This document shows positions 39,131-48,108 of a stretch of DNA of 49,587 nt, piece by piece. The translations under genes were made by a program, and so were the position numbers. Position 1 is the stretch's first letter. The number at the start of each line of letters is the position of its first letter. The DNA is from Streptomyces albospinus. Lineage in GTDB: Bacteria > Actinomycetota > Actinomycetes > Streptomycetales > Streptomycetaceae. The DNA is taken from assembly GCF_014648695.1 (NCBI RefSeq), contig NZ_BMRP01000019.1:74274-123860 (forward strand), read 5' to 3'. The notes below the pieces were generated by a model. That model was not told the origin of the DNA and searched no databases. It saw only the letters and a list, made by a program, of their open reading frames with translations.

Positions 39131-42100
39131 TTACCGTGCGTTGAAGTACTTCGCTTCCGGGTGGTGGATGACGATCGCGTCGGTGGACTGCTCGGGGTGG
39201 AGCTGGAACTCCTCGGAGAGCTGGACGCCGATCCGCTCGGGCCGGAGGAGGTCGGCGATCTTGGCGCGGTCCTCCAGGTCGGGGCAGGCGCCGTAGCCGA
39301 GCGAGAAGCGCGCGCCGCGGTACTTCAGCGCGAACATGTCCTCGACGTCGGCCGGGTCCTCGCCGGCGAAGCCCAGTTCGGAGCGCACCCGGGCGTGCCA
39401 GTACTCGGCCAGCGCCTCGGCCAACTGGACGGACAGGCCGTGCAGTTCGAGGTAGTCGCGGTAGGAGTTGGACGCGAAGAGCTCGGCGGTGGCGTCTCCG
39501 ATCTTCGAGCCGACGGTGACGACCTGGAGGCCGACCACGTCCGTCTCGCCGGACTCCTCCGGGCGGAAGAAGTCGGCCAGGCACAGCCGGCGGCCACGGC
39601 GCTGGCGCGGGAAGGTGAAGCGGGTGCGCTCGGTGCCGTCCTCGTGGAGCAGGATCAGGTCGTCGCCCTTGGAGACGCACGGGAAGTAGCCGTGCACCAC
39701 GGCGGCTTCCAGCAGGTTCTCGGTCTGGAGCTTGTCCAGCAGGCCCCGCAGCCGCGGCCGGCCCTCGGTCTCCACCAGCTCCTCGTAGGTGGGGCCCTCG
39801 CCGGTACGGGCCTGCTTGAGCCCCCACTGGCCCTTGAAGAGCGCGCCCTCGTCCAACCAGGAGGCGTAGTCGGCGAGCTGGATGCCCTTGATGACCCGGG
39901 TGCCCCAGAACGGCGGGGTGGGGACGGGGTTGTCGGTGGCGACGTCGGAGCGGCCCGCGCCCTCCTCCCGCAGACCCGCGGCGCCGGCCGCTGCTGCCTC
40001 GGCGGCGGTCTGCCCGTCCCGCTTGGGGACGCGGCGCTGCTTGAGTTCGGGCAGGGTCGCGCCGGGCACGCCGCGCTTGACCGCGATCAGCGCGTCCATC
40101 AGGCGCAGGCCCTCGAACGCGTCGCGGGCGTAGCGGACTTCGCCCTCGTAGATCTCGTGCAGGTCCTGCTCCACGTAGGCGCGGGTGAGGGCCGCGCCCC
40201 CGAGGATCACCGGGAAGTCGGCGGCCATCTTGCGCTGGTTGAGCTCCTCCAGGTTCTCCTTCATGATCACCGTGGACTTGACCAGCAGGCCGGACATGCC
40301 GATGACGTCGGCACGGTGCTCCTCGGCGGCCTCCAGGATCGCCGAGACCGGCTGCTTGATGCCGAGGTTGACGACGTTGTAGCCGTTGTTGGACAGGATG
40401 ATGTCGACCAGGTTCTTGCCGATGTCGTGGACGTCGCCGCGGACGGTGGCCAGGACGATGGTGCCCTTGCCCTCAGCGTCGGACTTCTCCATGTGCGGCT
40501 CCAGGTAGGCCACCGCGCTCTTCATGACCTCGGCGGACTGGAGGACGAACGGCAGCTGCATCTGGCCGGAACCGAACAGTTCACCGACCACCTTCATCCC
40601 GTCCAGGAGGGTTTCGTTGACGATCTCAAGGGCCGGGCGGTCCCGGAGGGCCGCGTCGAGGTCGTCCTCCAGGCCGTTCTTCTCGCCGTCGATGATGCGC
40701 CGCTTGAGCCGCTCCTCCAGCGGGAGGGCCGCCAGCTCCTCGGCCTTGCCCGCCTTGAGCGACTTCGCCGTGGCGCCCTCGAAGAGCTCCATCAGCTTCT
40801 GGAGCGGGTCGTAGCCCTCGGCGCGCCGGTCGTGGATCAGGTCCCGCGCCACCGTGACCTGCTCCTCTTCGAAGCGGGCGATCGGCAGGATCTTGGAGGC
40901 GTGCACGATCGCCGAGTCCAGACCGGCCTTGACGCACTCGTCGAGGAAGACGGAGTTCAGGATGATCCGGGCGGCCGGGTTCAGGCCGAAGGAGATGTTC
41001 GACAGGCCCAGGGTCGTCTGGACGTCGGGGTGGCGGCGCTTGAGTTCGCGGATCGCCTCGATGGTGGCGATGCCGTCCTTGCGGGACTCCTCCTGGCCGG
41101 TGCAGATGGTGAAGGTCAGGCAGTCGATGAGGATGTCCGACTCCCGCACCCCCCAGTTGCCCGTCAGGTCGGCGATCAGCCGCTCGGCGATGGCGACCTT
41201 GTGCTCCGCCGTACGGGCCTGGCCCTCCTCGTCGATGGTCAGCGCGATCAGCGCGGCGCCGTGCTCCGTGGCCAGCGCGGTGACCTTGGCGAAGCGGGAC
41301 TCGGGGCCGTCGCCGTCCTCGTAGTTGACGGAGTTGATGACGGCGCGTCCGCCCAGCTTCTCCAGGCCGGCGCGCAGCACGTCGAGTTCGGTGGAGTCCA
41401 GGACGATGGGCAGGGTGGAGGCGGTGGCGAAGCGGCCGGCCAGCTCCTCCATGTCGGCGACGCCGTCCCGGCCGACGTAGTCGACGCACAGGTCGAGCAT
41501 GTGGGCGCCCTCGCGGATCTGGTCGCGGGCCATCTCCACGCAGTCGTCCCAGCGGCCCTCCAGCATCGCCTCGCGGAACTTCTTCGACCCGTTGGCGTTG
41601 GTGCGCTCGCCGATGGCCAGGTACGAGGTGTCCTGGCGGAACGGGACGGTCTGGTAGAGGGAGGCGGCGCCGGGCTCGGGGCGCGGCTCGCGCGCGGGCG
41701 GCGTGAGGTCGCGCACCCGCTCGACGACCTGCCGCAGATGCTCCGGCGTCGTACCACAGCAGCCGCCGACCAGGGACAGGCCGTACTCGCCGACGAAGGT
41801 CTCCTGGGCGTCGGCCAGCTCGGTGGCGGTGAGCGGGTAGTGCGCACCGTCCTTGCCCAGCACCGGCAGGCCGGCGTTCGGCATGCAGGACAGCGGGATG
41901 CGGGAGTGCCGGGCCAGATAGCGCAGGTGCTCGCTCATCTCGGCCGGGCCGGTGGCGCAGTTCAGGCCGATCATGTCGATGCCCAGCGGCTCCAGGGCGG
42001 TGAGCGCCGCGCCGATCTCCGAGCCGAGCAGCATCGTGCCGGTGGTCTCCACCGTCACCGAGCAGATGACGGGCAGGTCGGTACCGGTGGCGGCCAGGGC

Positions 42101-42664
42101 GCGGCGGGCGCCGAGCACGGCGGCCTTGGTCTGGAGCAGGTCCTGGGTGGTCTCCACCAGCAGCGCGTCCGCACCGCCGGCGATCATGCCCTCGGCGTTC
42201 TGCTGGTACGCGTCGCGGAGGGTGAGGTACGGGGCGTGGCCGAGGGTGGGCAGCTTGGTGCCGGGGCCCATGGAGCCCAGGACGTAGCGCTGCTGCCCCG
42301 TGGAGGCGGTGAACTCGTCGGCAACCTCGCGGGCGATCCGGGCGCCGGACTCGGACAGCTCGAAGACCCGCTCGGGGATCTCGTACTCGGCGAGCGCGGC
42401 GTGGTTCGCGCCGAAGGTGTTGGTCTCGACGCAGTCGACGCCGACGGCGAAGTACGCCTCGTGGACCGAGCGCACGATGTCGGGACGGGTGACGTTCAGG
42501 ATCTCGTTGCAGCCCTCCAGCTGCTGGAAGTCCTCCAGGGAGGGGTCCTGCGCCTGCAACATCGTGCCCATGGCCCCATCGGCGACCACCACGCGTGAGG
42601 CGAGGGCTTCGCGGAGTGAGGCGACTCGGGTCGGGCTGGTGGACGATGGCGTCTTCGAGGCCAT
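39131..42664 (-). CDS. metH: cobalamin-dependent methionine synthase MetH
   Basis: A 1177-residue four-module enzyme that transfers the methyl group of methyl-tetrahydrofolate to homocysteine via cobalamin. Homocysteine module: VVADGAMGTMLQ near the start, with zinc ligands in GLNCATGP (~235) and GGCCGTTPEH (~301). The pterin module begins at YLAIGERTNANGSKKF; NSVNYEDGDG and TFTICTGQEESR follow. The B12 module has TVRGDVHDIGKNLVDIIL with cobalt-ligand His near residue 745. The AdoMet reactivation domain ends the protein (FALKYRGARFSLGYGACPDLEDRAKI). It is slightly shorter than E. coli MetH, as usual in actinobacteria. Start ATG 42664 with GGGAG 7 bases upstream. Confidence 0.97.
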   Translation of the reverse strand: MASKTPSSTSPTRVASLREALASRVVVADGAMGTMLQAQDPSLEDFQQLEGCNEILNVTRPDIVRSVHEAYFAVGVDCVETNTFGANHAALAEYEIPERVFELSESGARIAREVADEFTASTGQQRYVLGSMGPGTKLPTLGHAPYLTLRDAYQQNAEGMIAGGADALLVETTQDLLQTKAAVLGARRALAATGTDLPVICSVTVETTGTMLLGSEIGAALTALEPLGIDMIGLNCATGPAEMSEHLRYLARHSRIPLSCMPNAGLPVLGKDGAHYPLTATELADAQETFVGEYGLSLVGGCCGTTPEHLRQVVERVRDLTPPAREPRPEPGAASLYQTVPFRQDTSYLAIGERTNANGSKKFREAMLEGRWDDCVEMARDQIREGAHMLDLCVDYVGRDGVADMEELAGRFATASTLPIVLDSTELDVLRAGLEKLGGRAVINSVNYEDGDGPESRFAKVTALATEHGAALIALTIDEEGQARTAEHKVAIAERLIADLTGNWGVRESDILIDCLTFTICTGQEESRKDGIATIEAIRELKRRHPDVQTTLGLSNISFGLNPAARIILNSVFLDECVKAGLDSAIVHASKILPIARFEEEQVTVARDLIHDRRAEGYDPLQKLMELFEGATAKSLKAGKAEELAALPLEERLKRRIIDGEKNGLEDDLDAALRDRPALEIVNETLLDGMKVVGELFGSGQMQLPFVLQSAEVMKSAVAYLEPHMEKSDAEGKGTIVLATVRGDVHDIGKNLVDIILSNNGYNVVNLGIKQPVSAILEAAEEHRADVIGMSGLLVKSTVIMKENLEELNQRKMAADFPVILGGAALTRAYVEQDLHEIYEGEVRYARDAFEGLRLMDALIAVKRGVPGATLPELKQRRVPKRDGQTAAEAAAAGAAGLREEGAGRSDVATDNPVPTPPFWGTRVIKGIQLADYASWLDEGALFKGQWGLKQARTGEGPTYEELVETEGRPRLRGLLDKLQTENLLEAAVVHGYFPCVSKGDDLILLHEDGTERTRFTFPRQRRGRRLCLADFFRPEESGETDVVGLQVVTVGSKIGDATAELFASNSYRDYLELHGLSVQLAEALAEYWHARVRSELGFAGEDPADVEDMFALKYRGARFSLGYGACPDLEDRAKIADLLRPERIGVQLSEEFQLHPEQSTDAIVIHHPEAKYFNAR

Positions 42665-42700
42665 GGAGATGCTCCCGGGGTTGCGACGGCTGTCGGCTTT

Positions 42701-42747
42701 GCACCCTCCTGGAGAGGGCGCACCCGGCCAGCGTAGCTGCCGGGTGC
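42701..42747 (-). promoter_or_regulatory. structured 5' leader of metH
   Basis: On the coding strand, GCACCCGG pairs with CCGGGTGC (42720-42727 with 42740-42747) around an inner CAGC/GCTG stem, and a second hairpin CCCTC/GAGGG (42704-42708 with 42714-42718) follows directly, 40-80 bases before the metH start. It does not fit the cobalamin, SAM-I or SAH riboswitch cores I know. It may be an unassigned regulatory element or just a 5' UTR hairpin. Confidence 0.4.
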
Positions 42748-42863
42748 AGGACAGGCGTTCCCCATTCCACGCCGTGGACAGCGGCGCCCGGGTGAGGCTC
42801 CATCGACTATCCATGATCGTTGTTGGCCCGAATCGCTCCCCAAGAGTCGGCATGGACCGATAT

Positions 42864-42882
42864 CGTTCAGCATTGTCGAACC
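42864..42882. promoter_or_regulatory. candidate GylR operator ahead of gylR
   Basis: CGTTCAGCATTGTCGAACC has GTTC and GAAC arms around AGCATTGTC. A near-copy, CGGTCGGCATTGTCGAACA, occurs ahead of glpF (43753-43771): 16 of 19 positions are identical. Repeated in front of both the regulator and its target operon, it is a reasonable autoregulatory operator. Confidence 0.6.
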
Positions 42883-42903
42883 GCATACTTCGGAGGTCGC
42901 CCG

Positions 42904-43668
42904 ATGGCACGCACCATCCAGTCGTTGGAGCGCGCAGCCGCGATGCTGCGGCTGCTCGCAGGGGGAGAACGACGGCTGGGGCTCTCCGACATCTCCTCCT
43001 CCCTGGGGCTGGCCAAGGGCACCGCGCACGGCATCCTGCGCACGCTCCAGCAGGAGGGATTCGTCGAGCAGGACGCGGCCTCGGGCCGCTACCAGCTGGG
43101 CGCCGAGCTGCTGCGGCTGGGCAACAGCTATCTGGACGTCCATGAGCTGCGCGCCCGCGCCCTGGTGTGGACCGACGACCTGGCCCGCTCCAGCGGGGAG
43201 AGCGTCTATCTGGGCGTGCTGCACCAGCAGGGCGTGCTGATCGTGCACCACGTCTTCCGACCGGACGACAGCCGGCAGGTGCTGGAGGTCGGCGCGATGC
43301 AGCCGCTGCACAGCACGGCGCTGGGCAAGGTCCTGTCGGCGTACGACCCGGTGGCGCACAGCGAGGTCGTGGAGGCGGAGCGGGAGCCGTTCACGCCGCG
43401 GACGGTGACCGGGCTGACGGACTTCGAGGGGCTGCTGGACCTGACGCGGGCGCGCGGCTGGGCCGCGGACGTGGAGGAGACCTGGGATGGCGTCGCCTCC
43501 ATTGCCGCGCCGATCCATGACCGGCGGCGGATGCCGGTGGGCGCCGTGGGGGTCACCGGAGCCGTGGAGCGGGTATGCCGGGACGGCGAACTGCGGCCGG
43601 AAATCGTCGCTGCTGTGAGGGATTGCGCACGTGCGGTGTCCAGGGATCTCGGAGCAGGACGGTTCTGA
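42904..43668 (+). CDS. gylR: GylR, IclR family regulator of glycerol catabolism
   Basis: A 254-residue IclR-type repressor: winged HTH SLERAAAMLRLLAGGERRLGLSDISSSLGLAKGTAHGILRTLQQEGFVEQD at the N-terminus and the IclR effector domain after it (VLHQQGVLIVHHVFRPDDSRQVLEVGAMQPLHSTALGKVLSAY ... SIAAPIHDRRRMPVGAVGVTGAVERV). In S. coelicolor the homologue GylR represses gylCABX and responds to glycerol-3-phosphate. Directly downstream lie glpF, glpK and glpD on the same strand, the same arrangement. Start ATG 42904 with GGAGG 7 bases upstream. It is divergent from metH. Confidence 0.93.
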   Translation: MARTIQSLERAAAMLRLLAGGERRLGLSDISSSLGLAKGTAHGILRTLQQEGFVEQDAASGRYQLGAELLRLGNSYLDVHELRARALVWTDDLARSSGESVYLGVLHQQGVLIVHHVFRPDDSRQVLEVGAMQPLHSTALGKVLSAYDPVAHSEVVEAEREPFTPRTVTGLTDFEGLLDLTRARGWAADVEETWDGVASIAAPIHDRRRMPVGAVGVTGAVERVCRDGELRPEIVAAVRDCARAVSRDLGAGRF

Positions 43669-43752
43669 CCGGTTTTGTGGCGAATGTCCACCTAAGTTTT
43701 TCGCCATAGAACCCTTGACGAGGTCTGGGAGGTGAACAAAACTGCCGTTCGT

Positions 43753-43783
43753 CGGTCGGCATTGTCGAACACCTAACGACAAT
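43753..43783. promoter_or_regulatory. candidate GylR operator of the glp operon
   Basis: It contains the motif shared with the gylR promoter (CGGTCGGCATTGTCGAACA) and, overlapping it, a perfect 7-bp inverted repeat ATTGTCG (43761-43767) / CGACAAT (43777-43783). It sits 113 bp before the glpF start in a 227-bp gap that has no gene. Confidence 0.6.
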
Positions 43784-43895
43784 ATTCGCTATGGTGTGGA
43801 CTGCCGCGGGCCGACCAACGCCCTCTCGGAGGGCGCGGACCACCGGAGGGACCCGGGGTTCGCCTTCCCCTGGACGAAGGACAAAGGAGTCGCCG

Positions 43896-44684
43896 GTGTC
43901 CAGCTCCGACATCTTCCTCAGCGAAACGATCGGTACCGCAGTTCTGATCTTGATGGGTGGCGGCGTCTGTGCCGCCGTCACGTTCAAGCGCTCCAAGGCG
44001 TTCAACGCCGGGTGGGTCGCCATCGCCTTCGGGTGGGGCTTCGCCGTCCTCACGGGCGCCTACATCGCCGCGAAGTCCGGCGCGCATCTCAACCCCGCCG
44101 TCACCATCGGCCTCGCCATCAAGGGCGCCATCCAGTGGAGCCAGGTGCCGGTGTACTTCGCCGGTGAAATGCTCGGCGCCATGATCGGCGCGGTGCTGGT
44201 GTGGGTCGTGTACTACGGACAGTTCCGGGCCCATCTGACCGACCCCGAGGTGCTGGCCAACCACACCAGCGAAGAGGGCATGGTCGATCCGACCGCCGCG
44301 CCGAAGGCCGGCCCGGTGCTCGGCATCTTCTCCACCGGTCCGGAGATCCGGAACGTCGTGCAGAACCTGGCCACCGAGATCATCGCCACCATTGTGCTCG
44401 TGCTGGCGATCCTCACCCTCGGGCTGAGCGACAACGGCAAGGGCGTCGGCCCGATCGGCACGCTGCTGGTCGCACTGGTCGTCACCGGCATCGGCCTGTC
44501 GCTGGGCGGCCCGACCGGATACGCCATCAACCCGGTCCGCGACCTCGGCCCGCGCATCGTGCACGCGCTGCTGCCGCTGCCGAACAAGGGCGGTTCAGAC
44601 TGGGGTTACGCCTGGATCCCGGTCGTCGGCCCGCTCGTCGGCGGCGTCCTCGCCGGTGGCATCTACCAGCTGGCGTTCGCCTGA
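43896..44684 (+). CDS. glpF: glycerol uptake facilitator GlpF (MIP/aquaporin family)
   Basis: A 262-residue aquaglyceroporin with six hydrophobic segments. The first pore motif is AHLNPAVTIG (Asn66), and the second is GYAINPVRDLGPRI near residue 213, where NPV replaces the usual NPA, as I recall for some actinobacterial GlpF proteins. It passes glycerol across the membrane for phosphorylation by GlpK. Between helices the loop of about residues 100-140 is longer than in E. coli. Start GTG 43896 with AAGGAG about 7 bases upstream. It is the first gene of the operon (gylC). Confidence 0.95.
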   Translation: MSSSDIFLSETIGTAVLILMGGGVCAAVTFKRSKAFNAGWVAIAFGWGFAVLTGAYIAAKSGAHLNPAVTIGLAIKGAIQWSQVPVYFAGEMLGAMIGAVLVWVVYYGQFRAHLTDPEVLANHTSEEGMVDPTAAPKAGPVLGIFSTGPEIRNVVQNLATEIIATIVLVLAILTLGLSDNGKGVGPIGTLLVALVVTGIGLSLGGPTGYAINPVRDLGPRIVHALLPLPNKGGSDWGYAWIPVVGPLVGGVLAGGIYQLAFA

Positions 44685-44734
44685 GCCGTCCGACCGCCCG
44701 CCTCAGCCCGCACAGACTTCTTGGAGCACACACC

Positions 44735-46276
44735 ATGAGCGACACCCACAGCACCTCCTCCCACGGCCACGGTCCGTTCATCGCCGCCATCGACCAGGGC
44801 ACGACCTCCAGCCGCTGCATCGTCTTCGACAAGGACGGCCGGATCGTCTCGGTCGACCAGAAGGAACACGAGCAGATCTTCCCGAAGCCGGGCTGGGTCG
44901 AGCACGACGCGGCCGAGATCTGGGCCAATGTGCAGCAGGTCGTCGACAACGCCGTCCAGAAGGCCGGGATCACCTCCGCCGACGTCAAGGCGATCGGCAT
45001 CACCAACCAGCGCGAGACCACGGTCCTCTGGGACAAGAACACCGGTGAGCCGGTCCACAACGCCATCGTCTGGCAGGACACCCGCACCGACGCGCTGTGC
45101 AAGGAACTCGGCCGCAACGTCGGCCAGGACCGGTTCCGCCGGGAGACCGGGCTGCCGCTCGCCTCGTACTTCGCCGGGCCGAAGATCCGCTGGCTGCTGG
45201 ACAACGTCGAGGGCCTGCGCGAGCGCGCCGAGCGCGGCGAGATCCTCTTCGGCACCATGGACTCCTGGGTCATCTGGAACCTCACCGGCGGCGTCGACGG
45301 CGGCCACCACGTCACCGACGTCACCAACGCCTCGCGCACCCTCCTGATGAACCTGCACACCCTGGAGTGGGACGAGAAGATCCTCGCGTCGATCGACATC
45401 CCGGCGGCCGTGCTGCCGGAGATCCGCTCCTCCGCCGAGGTCTACGGCACCTCCGCCTCCGGCGCGCTGGCCGGCGTCCCCGTCGCCTCGGCGCTCGGCG
45501 ACCAGCAGGCCGCGCTCTTCGGCCAGACCTGCTTCGACCAGGGCGAGGCCAAGTCCACGTACGGCACCGGCACCTTCATGCTGATGAACACCGGCCACGA
45601 GCCGGTCAACTCGTACAACGGGCTGCTCACCACGGTCGGTTACCGCATCGGCGACCAGCAGCCGGTCTACGCGCTGGAAGGCTCCATCGCCGTCACCGGC
45701 TCGCTCGTCCAGTGGATGCGCGACCAGATGGGGCTCATCAACAGCGCGGCCGAGATCGAGACCCTGGCCAGCACGGTCGAGGACAACGGCGGCGCGTACT
45801 TCGTGCCGGCCTTCTCCGGCCTGTTCGCCCCCTACTGGCGCTCGGACGCGCGCGGTGTCATCGCGGGCCTGACCCGCTACGTCACCAAGGCGCACATCGC
45901 CCGGGCCGTCCTAGAGGCCACCGCCTGGCAGACCCGCGAGATCACCGACGCCATGACCAAGGACTCCGGCGTCGACCTGACCGCGCTCAAGGTCGACGGC
46001 GGAATGACCTCCAACAACCTGCTGATGCAGACCATCTCGGACTTCCTGGACGCACCCGTGGTGCGCCCGATGGTCGCCGAGACCACCTGCCTCGGCGCTG
46101 CCTACGCGGCCGGACTGGCCGTCGGCTTCTGGTCCAGCACCGACGAGCTGCGCGCCAACTGGCGCCGGGCCGCCGAATGGACCCCCCGCATGGACGCGGC
46201 CACCCGTGACCGCGAGTACAAGAACTGGCTCAAGGCCGTTGAGCGGACCATGGGCTGGCTCGACGACGAGAGCTGA
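44735..46276 (+). CDS. glpK: glycerol kinase GlpK
   Basis: A 513-residue FGGY-family kinase that makes sn-glycerol-3-phosphate from glycerol and ATP. ATP/phosphate motifs are AIDQGTTSSRCIVFD (17-31) and KSTYGTGTFMLMNTG; the substrate residues are in NQRETTVLWDKNTGEPVHNAIVWQDTRT; LGDQQAALFGQTCF is the regulatory/phosphate loop; and LKVDGGMTSNNLLMQTISDFL is the C-terminal signature. It follows glpF by 50 bp. Start ATG 44735 with TTGGAG upstream. It is 13 bp from glpD, so the two are translationally close. This is gylA in older naming. Confidence 0.97.
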   Translation: MSDTHSTSSHGHGPFIAAIDQGTTSSRCIVFDKDGRIVSVDQKEHEQIFPKPGWVEHDAAEIWANVQQVVDNAVQKAGITSADVKAIGITNQRETTVLWDKNTGEPVHNAIVWQDTRTDALCKELGRNVGQDRFRRETGLPLASYFAGPKIRWLLDNVEGLRERAERGEILFGTMDSWVIWNLTGGVDGGHHVTDVTNASRTLLMNLHTLEWDEKILASIDIPAAVLPEIRSSAEVYGTSASGALAGVPVASALGDQQAALFGQTCFDQGEAKSTYGTGTFMLMNTGHEPVNSYNGLLTTVGYRIGDQQPVYALEGSIAVTGSLVQWMRDQMGLINSAAEIETLASTVEDNGGAYFVPAFSGLFAPYWRSDARGVIAGLTRYVTKAHIARAVLEATAWQTREITDAMTKDSGVDLTALKVDGGMTSNNLLMQTISDFLDAPVVRPMVAETTCLGAAYAAGLAVGFWSSTDELRANWRRAAEWTPRMDAATRDREYKNWLKAVERTMGWLDDES

Positions 46277-46289
46277 CGAGGAGCACATC

Positions 46290-47894
46290 ATGAGCACCCT
46301 GCAGAGCGTCCCGGCCCTCGGGACGCACCCGGCCGACGGTTCCACCCCGAGCCGCGCCGAAACCCGGGAGCAGCTGTCCAAGGCGACGTACGACCTCCTG
46401 GTGATCGGCGGCGGCATCCTGGGCATCTCCACCGCCTGGCATGCCGCGCAGGCCGGGCTGCGGGTGGCCCTGGTGGACGCCGGCGACTTCGCCGGCGCCA
46501 CCTCCTCCGCTTCCTCCAAGCTGCTGCACGGCGGACTGCGCTACCTCCAGACCGGTGCGGTCAAGCTGGTCGCGGAGAACCACTTCGAGCGGCGTGCGGT
46601 GTCCCGCCAGGTCGCCCCGCACCTCGCCAACCCCCTCACCTTCTACCTGCCCGTCTACAAGGGCGGCCCGCACGGCGCGGCCAAGCTCGGCGCGGGCGTC
46701 TTCGCCTACTCCGCGCTGTCCGCGTTCGGTGACGGCGTCGGCCACGTCATAAGCCCGGCCAAGGCCCAGCGCGACGTGCCGGAGCTGCGCACCGACAACC
46801 TCAAGGCCGTGGCCGTGTACGGCGACGACCAGATGAACGACTCCCGGATGGCCCTGATGACCGTCCGCGCGGCCGTCGCGGCCGGCGCCACGGTCCTCAA
46901 CCACGCCGAGGTCACCGGCCTCCGCTTCACCCAGGGCCGGGTCACCGGCGCCGAGCTCAAGGACCGGATGGACGGCCAGGAGTTCGGCGTGAACGCCCGC
47001 CTGGTGCTCAACGCCACCGGCCCGTGGGTGGACCACCTGCGCAAGATGGAGGACCCGAACGCGGCCCCCTCCATCCGCCTCTCCAAGGGCGCCCACCTGG
47101 TCCTCAAGCGGACCGCCCCCTGGAAGGCCGCGCTGGCCACCCCGATCGACAAGTACCGCATCACCTTCGCCCTCCCCTGGGAGGACATGCTGCTCCTCGG
47201 CACCACCGACGAGGAGTACGAGGGCGACCCCGCGGACCTCACGGTCACCGAGAAGGACACCGCCCAGATCCTGGACGAGGCCGCGTTCTCCATCCGCGAC
47301 CAGCAGCTGTCCCGCGACCTGATCACCTACTCCTTCGCGGGTCTGCGGGTACTGCCCGGCGGCCCCGGCGACACCTCCAAGGCCAAGCGCGAGACGGTGG
47401 TCACCGAGGGCAGCGGCGGCATGCTGTCGGTCGCCGGCGGCAAGTGGACGACCTTCCGGCACATCGGCCGCACGGTCATGAACAAGCTCGCCGCGCTGCC
47501 CGGCCACCCGCTGGCCGACGACATGGAGCCGATCTCGCAGCTTCCGAAGAAGCTCCCGCTGCCCGGTATCGCCAACCCCAACGCGGTCGCCCACCGGCTG
47601 CTCGTCGACGGCGGCACCCCCGGACCGCGGATGGCCCCCGAGACCGCGCGGCACCTCGCCACCCACTACGGCTCGCTGTCCTTCGACATCGCCCGGCTGG
47701 CGAACGACGATCCGGCGCTGGCCGAGCGCATCCACCCGGACGCCCCGGAGATCTGGGCGCAGGTCGCCTACGCCCGGGACCACGAGTGGGCCGCGACGGT
47801 CGACGACGTGCTGCGCCGCCGTACCACGCTGACCATCCGCGGGCTGGACACGGAGGACGTGCGGGCCCGGGTCAAGGGGATGCTGACGGACTGA
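46290..47894 (+). CDS. glpD: glycerol-3-phosphate dehydrogenase GlpD (FAD)
   Basis: A 534-residue membrane-associated flavoenzyme that oxidises glycerol-3-phosphate to dihydroxyacetone phosphate and passes electrons to quinone. The FAD motif is YDLLVIGGGILGISTAWHAAQAG (34-56); SSKLLHGGLRYLQTG is the family signature; LVLNATGPWVDHLRKM and LPWEDMLLLGTTDEEYEGDP follow; and GGKWTTFRHIGRTVMNKL closes the core. The C-terminal helical domain is present. Start ATG 46290 with GAGGAG 6 bases upstream and only 13 bp after glpK. Its product feeds glycolysis, completing the glycerol pathway with glpF and glpK. Confidence 0.96.
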   Translation: MSTLQSVPALGTHPADGSTPSRAETREQLSKATYDLLVIGGGILGISTAWHAAQAGLRVALVDAGDFAGATSSASSKLLHGGLRYLQTGAVKLVAENHFERRAVSRQVAPHLANPLTFYLPVYKGGPHGAAKLGAGVFAYSALSAFGDGVGHVISPAKAQRDVPELRTDNLKAVAVYGDDQMNDSRMALMTVRAAVAAGATVLNHAEVTGLRFTQGRVTGAELKDRMDGQEFGVNARLVLNATGPWVDHLRKMEDPNAAPSIRLSKGAHLVLKRTAPWKAALATPIDKYRITFALPWEDMLLLGTTDEEYEGDPADLTVTEKDTAQILDEAAFSIRDQQLSRDLITYSFAGLRVLPGGPGDTSKAKRETVVTEGSGGMLSVAGGKWTTFRHIGRTVMNKLAALPGHPLADDMEPISQLPKKLPLPGIANPNAVAHRLLVDGGTPGPRMAPETARHLATHYGSLSFDIARLANDDPALAERIHPDAPEIWAQVAYARDHEWAATVDDVLRRRTTLTIRGLDTEDVRARVKGMLTD

Positions 47895-47938
47895 CGCCCA
47901 TACCTGACGGCGCGTCAGAGCGCCGTGGGTGAACGATG

Positions 47939-47963
47939 ATGGGGCGGCCGAGGGCCGCCCCAT
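47939..47963 (+). terminator. terminator of the glpFKD operon
   Basis: ATGGGGCGGCC (47939-47949) and GGCCGCCCCAT (47953-47963) form a perfect 11-bp stem with a GAG loop, 45 bp after the glpD stop. It lacks a U-tract, as is common in Streptomyces. Confidence 0.85.
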
Positions 47964-48108
47964 CGCCGTGTCCGGGGCCGGGCGGACGCCGCGTACGACG
48001 GCGCCCGGACACCCCGTGACCGTGCCATGCCACTGACATACCGCGGCAATGTCCGGCGCGCACAGTGAGAGGGCCCCCGACGGGCGGTATCCGACGCCGG
48101 AAGGACCC

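Noticed and set aside
38492..42598. A 1368-codon open frame on the plus strand opposite metH and the HAD gene
   Set aside because: It is antisense to metH, whose protein is unmistakable; the plus-strand translation has the Val/Gln/Asp-rich composition of a GC-rich shadow frame and no motif.
42665..42903. Cobalamin riboswitch ahead of metH
   Set aside because: I looked for the conserved core of the cobalamin element on the minus strand and found only simple hairpins; B12 riboswitches also usually repress B12-independent metE rather than metH.
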